From the NCBI GenBank assembly GCA_019426215.1, contig CM033403.1:1121001-1185000 (forward strand): a DNA stretch of 64,000 nucleotides. Reading direction: 5' to 3'. The DNA is from Buddleja alternifolia. Taxonomy: Eukaryota; Streptophyta; Magnoliopsida; Lamiales; Scrophulariaceae. The notes under the pieces are model-generated. The model made no database searches. It was given only the letters and a program-made list of their open reading frames with translations, and had not been told where the DNA came from. Every line of letters starts with the position of its first letter. The first letter of the stretch is position 1. Position numbers and translations under genes: made by a program. Positions 56,384 to 64,000 of this stretch are shown here, one piece after another.

Positions 56384-56812
56384 ACCGATTGATTAGCGAC
56401 TGAATTAGAGACCGATTTAGAGACCGATTGATTTCCGTCTCTAAATCGGTAGCTAATTGGTTGATTTACTCCCCTAAGTTAGAGACCGAATAAGTCGGTC
56501 TCTAATTTTCAAATTAGCTACCGATTTAGAGACGGAAATCAATCGGTCTCTAAATCGGTCTCTAATTCAGTCGCTAATTTGAAAATTAGAGACCAATTGA
56601 TTTCCGTCTCTAAATCGGTAGCTAATTGGTTGATTTACTCCCCTAAGTTAGAGACCGAATAATTCGGTCTCTAATTTTCAAATTAGCTACTGAATTAGAG
56701 ACCGATTTAGAGACCGATTGATTTCCGTCTCTAAATCGGTAGCTAATTGGTTGATTTACTCCCTTAAGTTAGAGACCGAATAATTCGGTCTCTAATTTTC
56801 AAATTAGCTACA
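56384..56812. repeat. CACTA-like palindromic subterminal array (copy 2)
   Basis: About 430 bp of AGAGACCGA/TCGGTCTCT units separated by ATTTGAAAATT, TAGCTAATTGGTTGATTTAC and similar spacers. It closely matches 54240-54437 over its first half. Units occur in both orientations, making the stretch strongly self-complementary. Confidence 0.85.
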
Positions 56813-56823
56813 AAACCGATTTT

Positions 56824-56981
56824 TTCTAGACATCTCATGATTATGTGAAATATATGTGTGGATAGCTATATGTGTCTAGTTTTATCAAAATATATGTGCC
56901 TAATAATTCATCTTAATATGTGAAACTAGACACATAGGGCTATCCACATAAATATCGCCCATAATCATGAGATATCTAGAA
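56824..56981. repeat. small fold-back repeat downstream of F-box copy B
   Basis: 158 bp with inverted arms: TTCTAGACATCTCATGATTA at the left and TAATCATGAGATATCTAGAA at the right, with matching inner blocks GTGGATAGC and TGTGTCTAGTTT. It resembles a small MITE, but no clear target-site duplication is visible. Confidence 0.7.
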
Positions 56982-57064
56982 CAAATCAGTTTTGTATTCA
57001 AAATTAGCAAAAAATCTGTCGGCTTGAAACTATCACTAAAAATGTATACCATTAGTGACACAGA

Positions 57065-57078
57065 CACTACAAGGAAAC
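57065..57078 (+). other. second CACTA-like terminal motif, 3' of F-box copy B
   Basis: CACTACAAGGAAAC, in the same orientation as the terminus at 54001 and one base different, sits 54 bp beyond the F-box stop codon. It recurs at 60733. Whether it is a true transposon end is unclear because no subterminal array follows it. Confidence 0.35.
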
Positions 57079-57131
57079 AAATGTTGGATCAAATTGATAC
57101 TTCGAGCCACTGTAAAATTCTTGTACAATTT

Positions 57132-58739
57132 TTATTCTTCTCTTATTCTAGGGTAAGCCCCTTTTATGAAACGAATTTGCACATTGTTTGATGCGGTAGC
57201 TTCATACGCTCTAATTGATGCCCTCTTATACACACCAATTGGATCATCAAAAAATTGATTAACACAATAGATATTTAGTGTACCCAACTCAGTTGCTTGC
57301 GACAACACGTATAGAATGTAGCTTAGCTCGCAATCAGAACCCGAGAAGTTGAAGATCGTGACATGATTCAATGCTTCCAATCCCATTGCTTGCAACTTCC
57401 AATCCTTTACGTAGTTGGATACACTAATGCCCGCGTTTTCCCATGGTACACCCTACACATGTTAAGTCAATTACAATTTTATTTTAGAAACCCAAACAAA
57501 GAACGTGTTTAATAAACCATGTAATAACTAATAAGCGACAAACCATAAAACTTAAAATATTACCACCAAATCGACTTTAAGCTCATTCAAGCCTGTACAT
57601 CTACTGATGAGCACCAATGTGACAGCAAGATTGTTAAGCAGCTTCGAACACCTGATCTCTAGGTGGTGCATATTAACAAAAAAGTATCTTGCCATAATGC
57701 GATGTAGAGACTCCACATGCGCCAACCTCTAAACAAACAATTCAAAAAAAAAAAAAAATCAAAACAACTTCTTAAAAGCATTTGCACTTATCCAAACAAT
57801 GATAGATAGATATACCCTAACAAAATCAACCGGGACACGTGCTCGTTCGCTGGACAGCAATTCTTTCGTCATTTTTACAACCTCTCGAAGTAGTCGGTAT
57901 GTCGAGCATGTTGATCCGATGTAGTGTCGATGACGGTGTACTCTCCATTGTAAAGAACGAGCTAACGGCCTCAATACTTGTAAATGTCCCGAACCCTGTT
58001 CGTCTTGTTTCAATAATATAACAAGGACATCTACATTGGGGAAGTGTACTTTTATATTCACATTTCCTTGGGCCCGATTGAATGCCATTTTGAATATTTT
58101 TACAGAAGGCAAATATGCTTCAAATTCTGTTAGTCCTCTAAAATCACAATTGAATAACTGCAAATCATTCAACTCGGGACACCATTTTCCAAGGCGGGAA
58201 GAAAATGTGTTATCATTTAGCACGATGTGCTTCAATATGAGTCTTTTTAAATTTCGTAAATTATATCTATCTTCACACCTAACAATATAGTTTGGTAGAT
58301 ATAATTTTAACTGAACAAGAGTTTGTGACAAAAACAGGCCGTTAGGGAGTGAAGTGGATAACCGGCCGACTAATTTCAGTATACGCACAGAATGATCTAT
58401 TCCAAACGCCACCCACTCTTGCCTTATCCAATGCAATGCCTCACCCCCCATTGGTAACTCAAAGCTCAAGGTTTCAACCACACTTTCATTATGTTCAAGT
58501 ATAGTGCGATTAACAAAATGAATAAAATCTAAACCATGATAACCCCTTTGTTCGAAACGGTTAATATCGAATAAAAGAGTAGGGATGGAATACCAACAAT
58601 GTTGAAAATATTTTGATAAAAGACCCATTCGGGCTGCCTCCACAATGCATGCATCCCTTGATAGCCTTCCCATAACATGAAAAATTATATCCTCACAAAG
58701 GAAACTAAGTTCATTATTAGAAATTGTACCTCGTTCCAT
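57132..58739 (-). CDS. F-box/FBD protein, copy B (three exons, 469 codons)
   Basis: Exons on -: 58739-57816 (308 codons), 57728-57564 (55 codons) and 57452-57132 (106 codons plus stop). Both introns are GT...AG and phase 0: 57729-57815 (GTATATC...TTTAG) and 57453-57563 (GTAATAT...TGTAG). The F-box is at about residues 13-58 (E-D-I-I-F-H-V-M, L-L-S-K-Y-F-Q-H-C-W, L-L-F-D), leucine-rich stretches follow at about 115-215 (L-V-Q-L-K-L-Y-L-P, L-K-R-L-I-L-K-H), and the C-terminus has an FBD-like block (V-T-I-F-N-F-S-G-S-D-C-E). Such proteins are substrate adaptors of SCF ubiquitin ligases (family knowledge); the target is unknown. CACTACAAGG lies at 57065, just downstream. Confidence 0.8.
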
Positions 58740-59816
58740 GGTTATTATATGAATTATCCTCTGTCTCGCTCGCGGATTGTAACACAGTTGTATTGCTCAC
58801 GAAAGATGCCGGCGGCGAAGGCTGAAGATTTTGGCAATTTGGGGCTTTGGGGAAGACTGAGATTTGGGGCTTTGGCGATTTGGGGGTTCAGTTTGGGGAC
58901 TTAGATTAGCGATTTGGGGGTTCAGTTTGGGGTTAGCTTTAATTATATTCTTTGTAAAATAGTGATTATATAGTTAAAGGTAAAGGTACACGAAGTCTCT
59001 TGACATTAAAGTGAGCACGACTCTTGACATTAAAGGACACGGCGGCTGAGTAAAAAATGTCTGCTGAGTAAAACCAAAAATGTCTCTTGACATTAAAGCG
59101 AGCACAGTCACATGACTCTTGAAATTGGTAAGGGCATATTTAGCTTATTCGGTAAAAAAATAGTGATAAAAGAGATAAGGAAACAACTTTAGGGTACAAA
59201 AAATTATTATTAAACACAAGCACATTATTAGACATTATTTAATGATAGATATATCTTTTTAAAGTTAAAAAAACACACGACTCTTGACATTAAAGGACAT
59301 AATATATATGTATATATATTATACCATGTGATCCGTCTACCTTTATTCCACTTAATTTTAGTCACAAGAATTCATAATTATGAAGGGGTATTAACAGTAT
59401 CCCATTCATAATTACCATAGAAAAGCATATGATTAAAGTGGAATCTTATTTTTTTGAATAGGAAATTTAACTTTGCTGACCATAATTTAGCATCCTAGGC
59501 TTCTTCTTGTAACTGGAATGGACTTGGGGCCAATTTAATCGCTAATGTACTTTGTGATGAGGCCATTCACCTTTTAAGTTCTATAAATTATTTACTTCAT
59601 TAATAAAAATGATATTAAATGTGAGAATAAAATTAAATAATAAAAACAAAACAAAATGAAAAATGTAAGTTTCTTGACTAGAACTCAAGACCTCGAATGC
59701 AAACTTGGAATGCTACCACTACACCACAAGCAATATTTATTGAGGATATAGAATTTCAAGCCCAAGATCTTTCTTTTAAATAAGGAAACAACATTAGGTA
59801 CAAAAAATTATTCTTT

Positions 59817-60029
59817 CTACATATATATAAGAGCGACAGCACACTCCTCTCCGTCAGTCGGGTGCACGAAGCACCGGATCCCGCCCCTTTTGATTTTCTT
59901 TTTCTTTTTGCCCTTTAAGAAAACGACGCCGTTTATAAAGCTGAATTCCCTGTTCATTGTCTCCTTCACAAATCGCAGGCTCCTTCGGCCTCTCTCTATT
60001 CTGCCCGACGCCGCCTCCCCCTGACTCAA
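59817..60029 (-). other. 70-codon open frame of unknown status (copy 2 of 3)
   Basis: Identical to 56149-56361; part of the tandem unit. Confidence 0.25.
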
Positions 60030-60051
60030 CCTTTACTACACCGCTTTAGAG

Positions 60052-60480
60052 ACCGATTGATTAGCGACTGAATTAGAGACCGATTTAGAGACCGATTGAT
60101 TTCCGTCTCTAAATCGGTAGCTAATTGGTTGATTTACTCCCCTAAGTTAGAGACCGAATAAGTCGGTCTCTAATTTTCAAATTAGCTACCGATTTAGAGA
60201 CGGAAATCAATCGGTCTCTAAATCGGTCTCTAATTCAGTCGCTAATTTGAAAATTAGAGACCAATTGATTTCCGTCTCTAAATCGGTAGCTAATTGGTTG
60301 ATTTACTCCCCTAAGTTAGAGACCGAATAATTCGGTCTCTAATTTTCAAATTAGCTACTGAATTAGAGACCGATTTAGAGACCGATTGATTTCCGTCTCT
60401 AAATCGGTAGCTAATTGGTTGATTTACTCCCTTAAGTTAGAGACCGAATAATTCGGTCTCTAATTTTCAAATTAGCTACA
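60052..60480. repeat. CACTA-like palindromic subterminal array (copy 3)
   Basis: Same array as 56384-56812, displaced by 3,668 bp. The fold-back repeat follows at 60492-60649. Confidence 0.85.
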
Positions 60481-60799
60481 AAACCGATTTTTTCTAGACA
60501 TCTCATGATTATGTGAAATATATGTGTGGATAGCTATATGTGTCTAGTTTTATCAAAATATATGTGCCTAATAATTCATCTTAATATGTGAAACTAGACA
60601 CATAGGGCTATCCACATAAATATCGCCCATAATCATGAGATATCTAGAACAAATCAGTTTTGTATTCAAAATTAGCAAAAAATCTGTCGGCTTGAAACTA
60701 TCACTAAAAATGTATACCATTAGTGACACAGACACTACAAGGAAACAAATGTTGGATCAAATTGATACTTCGAGCCACTGTAAAATTCTTGTACAATTT

Positions 60800-62407
60800 T
60801 TATTCTTCTCTTATTCTAGGGTAAGCCCCTTTTATGAAACGAATTTGCACATTGTTTGATGCGGTAGCTTCATACGCTCTAATTGATGCCCTCTTATACA
60901 CACCAATTGGATCATCAAAAAATTGATTAACACAATAGATATTTAGTGTACCCAACTCAGTTGCTTGCGACAACACGTATAGAATGTAGCTTAGCTCGCA
61001 ATCAGAACCCGAGAAGTTGAAGATCGTGACATGATTCAATGCTTCCAATCCCATTGCTTGCAACTTCCAATCCTTTACGTAGTTGGATACACTAATGCCC
61101 GCGTTTTCCCATGGTACACCCTACACATGTTAAGTCAATTACAATTTTATTTTAGAAACCCAAACAAAGAACGTGTTTAATAAACCATGTAATAACTAAT
61201 AAGCGACAAACCATAAAACTTAAAATATTACCACCAAATCGACTTTAAGCTCATTCAAGCCTGTACATCTACTGATGAGCACCAATGTGACAGCAAGATT
61301 GTTAAGCAGCTTCGAACACCTGATCTCTAGGTGGTGCATATTAACAAAAAAGTATCTTGCCATAATGCGATGTAGAGACTCCACATGCGCCAACCTCTAA
61401 ACAAACAATTCAAAAAAAAAAAAAAATCAAAACAACTTCTTAAAAGCATTTGCACTTATCCAAACAATGATAGATAGATATACCCTAACAAAATCAACCG
61501 GGACACGTGCTCGTTCGCTGGACAGCAATTCTTTCGTCATTTTTACAACCTCTCGAAGTAGTCGGTATGTCGAGCAAGTTGATCCGATGTAGTGTCGATG
61601 ACGGTGTACTATCCATTGTAAAGAACGAGCTAACGGCCTCAATACTTGTAAATGTCCCGAACCCTGTTCGTCTTGTTTCAATAATATAACAAGGACATCT
61701 ACATTGGGGAAGTGTACTTTTATATTCACATTTCCTTGGGCCCGATTGAATGCCATTTTGAATATTTTTACAGAAGGCAAATATGCTTCAAATTCTGTTA
61801 GTCCTCTAAAATCACAATTGAATAACTGCAAATCATTCAACTCGGGACACCATTTTCCAAGGCGGGAAGAAAATGTGTTATCATTTAGCACGATGTGCTT
61901 CAATATGAGTCTTTTTAAATTTCGTAAATTATATCTATCTTCACACCTAACAATATAGTTTGGTAGATATAATTTTAACTGAACAAGAGTTTGTGACAAA
62001 AACAGGCCGTTAGGGAGTGAAGTGGATAACCGGCCGACTAATTTCAGTATACGCACAGAATGATCTATTCCAAACGCCACCCACTCTTGCCTTATCCAAT
62101 GCAATGCCTCACCCCCCATTGGTAACTCAAAGCTCAAGGTTTCAACCACACTTTCATTATGTTCAAGTATAGTGCGATTAACAAAATGAATAAAATCTAA
62201 ACCATGATAACCCCTTTGTTCGAAACGGTTAATATCGAATAAAAGAGTAGGGATGGAATACCAACAATGTTGAAAATATTTTGATAAAAGACCCATTCGG
62301 GCTGCCTCCACAATGCATGCATCCCTTGATAGCCTTCCCATAACATGAAAAATTATATCCTCACAAAGGAAACTAAGTTCATTATTAGAAATTGTACCTC
62401 GTTCCAT
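60800..62407 (-). CDS. F-box/FBD protein, copy C (three exons, 469 codons)
   Basis: Exons on -: 62407-61484, 61396-61232 and 61120-60800, with the same phase-0 introns as copy B. Two base differences from copy B were seen, both in exon 1: a synonymous Thr codon (61577) and Arg to Ile in the Q-W-x-V-H-R-H segment (61611). Domain layout is as in copy B. The upstream region 62408-63484 is a further copy of the shared promoter segment. Both copies look intact, so each could be expressed. Confidence 0.8.
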
Positions 62408-63484
62408 GGTTATTATATGAATTATCCTCTGTCTCGCTCGCGGATTGTAACACAGTTGTATTGCTCACGAAAGATGCCGGCGGCGAAGGCTGAAGATTTT
62501 GGCAATTTGGGGCTTTGGGGAAGACTGAGATTTGGGGCTTTGGCGATTTGGGGGTTCAGTTTGGGGACTTAGATTAGCGATTTGGGGGTTCAGTTTGGGG
62601 TTAGCTTTAATTATATTCTTTGTAAAATAGTGATTATATAGTTAAAGGTAAAGGTACACGAAGTCTCTTGACATTAAAGTGAGCACGACTCTTGACATTA
62701 AAGGACACGGCGGCTGAGTAAAAAATGTCTGCTGAGTAAAACCAAAAATGTCTCTTGACATTAAAGCGAGCACAGTCACATGACTCTTGAAATTGGTAAG
62801 GGCATATTTAGCTTATTCGGTAAAAAAATAGTGATAAAAGAGATAAGGAAACAACTTTAGGGTACAAAAAATTATTATTAAACACAAGCACATTATTAGA
62901 CATTATTTAATGATAGATATATCTTTTTAAAGTTAAAAAAACACACGACTCTTGACATTAAAGGACATAATATATATGTATATATATTATACCATGTGAT
63001 CCGTCTACCTTTATTCCACTTAATTTTAGTCACAAGAATTCATAATTATGAAGGGGTATTAACAGTATCCCATTCATAATTACCATAGAAAAGCATATGA
63101 TTAAAGTGGAATCTTATTTTTTTGAATAGGAAATTTAACTTTGCTGACCATAATTTAGCATCCTAGGCTTCTTCTTGTAACTGGAATGGACTTGGGGCCA
63201 ATTTAATCGCTAATGTACTTTGTGATGAGGCCATTCACCTTTTAAGTTCTATAAATTATTTACTTCATTAATAAAAATGATATTAAATGTGAGAATAAAA
63301 TTAAATAATAAAAACAAAACAAAATGAAAAATGTAAGTTTCTTGACTAGAACTCAAGACCTCGAATGCAAACTTGGAATGCTACCACTACACCACAAGCA
63401 ATATTTATTGAGGATATAGAATTTCAAGCCCAAGATCTTTCTTTTAAATAAGGAAACAACATTAGGTACAAAAAATTATTCTTT

Positions 63485-63697
63485 CTACATATATATAAGA
63501 GCGACAGCACACTCCTCTCCGTCAGTCGGGTGCACGAAGCACCGGATCCCGCCCCTTTTGATTTTCTTTTTCTTTTTGCCCTTTAAGAAAACGACGCCGT
63601 TTATAAAGCTGAATTCCCTGTTCATTGTCTCCTTCACAAATCGCAGGCTCCTTCGGCCTCTCTCTATTCTGCCCGACGCCGCCTCCCCCTGACTCAA
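63485..63697 (-). other. 70-codon open frame of unknown status (copy 3 of 3)
   Basis: Identical to the frames at 56149 and 59817. Confidence 0.25.
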
Positions 63698-63719
63698 CCT
63701 TTACTACACCGCTTTAGAG

Positions 63720-64000
63720 ACCGATTGATTAGCGACTGAATTAGAGACCGATTTAGAGACCGATTGATTTCCGTCTCTAAATCGGTAGCTAATTGGTTGA
63801 TTTACTCCCCTAAGTTAGAGACCGAATAAGTCGGTCTCTAATTTTCAAATTAGCTACCGATTTAGAGACGGAAATCAATCGGTCTCTAAATCGGTCTCTA
63901 ATTCAGTCGCTAATTTGAAAATTAGAGACCAATTGATTTCCGTCTCTAAATCGGTAGCTAATTGGTTGATTTACTCCCCTAAGTTAGAGACCGAATAATT
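63720..64000. repeat. CACTA-like palindromic subterminal array (copy 4, cut by window end)
   Basis: Same start as copies 2 and 3; it continues beyond the window, so another F-box unit may follow. Confidence 0.85.

Larger units (their letters stand above)
54441..64000. repeat. 3,668-bp tandem array, two full periods plus a third partial
   Basis: Every landmark repeats at +3,668: F-box ATGs at 55071, 58739 and 62407; the 70-codon frame at 56149, 59817 and 63485; the CACTA array at 56384, 60052 and 63720. The only differences I saw between copies B and C are at 57909/61577 and 57943/61611. The window ends inside the array, so the total copy number is unknown. Confidence 0.95.

Overview
The window is a piece of nuclear DNA from a flowering plant, very probably a eudicot. 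The evidence is AT-rich intergenic sequence with spliced genes, nested Ty3/gypsy and Ty1/copia LTR retrotransposons, Mutator-like and CACTA DNA transposons, an ARGOS/ORGAN SIZE RELATED gene and F-box/FBD genes. I saw nothing bacterial, organellar or CRISPR-like. The species cannot be named from sequence alone. About two thirds of the window is recognisable mobile DNA, and only three gene models look potentially functional.

Layout. 1-1446: right part of an LTR. 1447-3420: intergenic. 3424-11709: decayed Ty3/gypsy element of the dual-RNase-H (Tat/Ogre-type) lineage on +, with 3' LTR and a spliced antisense gene. 12613-13970: ARGOS-like gene on -, with a predicted 5'-UTR intron and a 30-codon uORF. 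14000-16330: AT-rich intergenic. 16331-21312: gypsy-derived element on - that carries only gag and protease. 21313-28414: second Tat-type element on +, truncated at its 5' side where it abuts the previous element, without an integrase core, with tandem repeats and another spliced antisense gene. 28666-29033: Mutator-type MITE with a perfect 9-bp target-site duplication. 29850-34906: nearly intact copia element with target-site duplication GAGAG. 37203-44401: full-length gag-protease-only gypsy element with two LTRs, same family as 16331-21312, also with an antisense gene. 48015-48755: second inverted-repeat element with a 9-bp duplication. 49649-53494: decayed copia element that has lost most of gag and its protease. 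54001-64000: CACTA-type terminus and palindromic subterminal arrays interleaved with three tandem copies (exact 3,668-bp period) of an F-box/FBD gene on -. The first copy is broken, the other two are complete three-exon models of 469 codons, and the window ends inside the array after the third.

How it fits together. The retroelements are nested or abutting insertions in intergenic DNA. The two gag-protease-only elements share one collinear structure and the same missing pol segment, so they look like members of one non-autonomous family that would depend on another element for reverse transcriptase and integrase. Three gypsy elements from different families each carry an intron-containing antisense gene between the pol (or protease) region and the 3' LTR. 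The F-box array is very young (two base differences seen between copies B and C) and is built with CACTA subterminal repeats, so transposon sequence may have driven its amplification; an assembly artefact is the main alternative.

Limits: all calls come from reading the sequence. No database search, alignment program or expression data was used. Splice sites are predicted from GT/AG, frame and family expectation.
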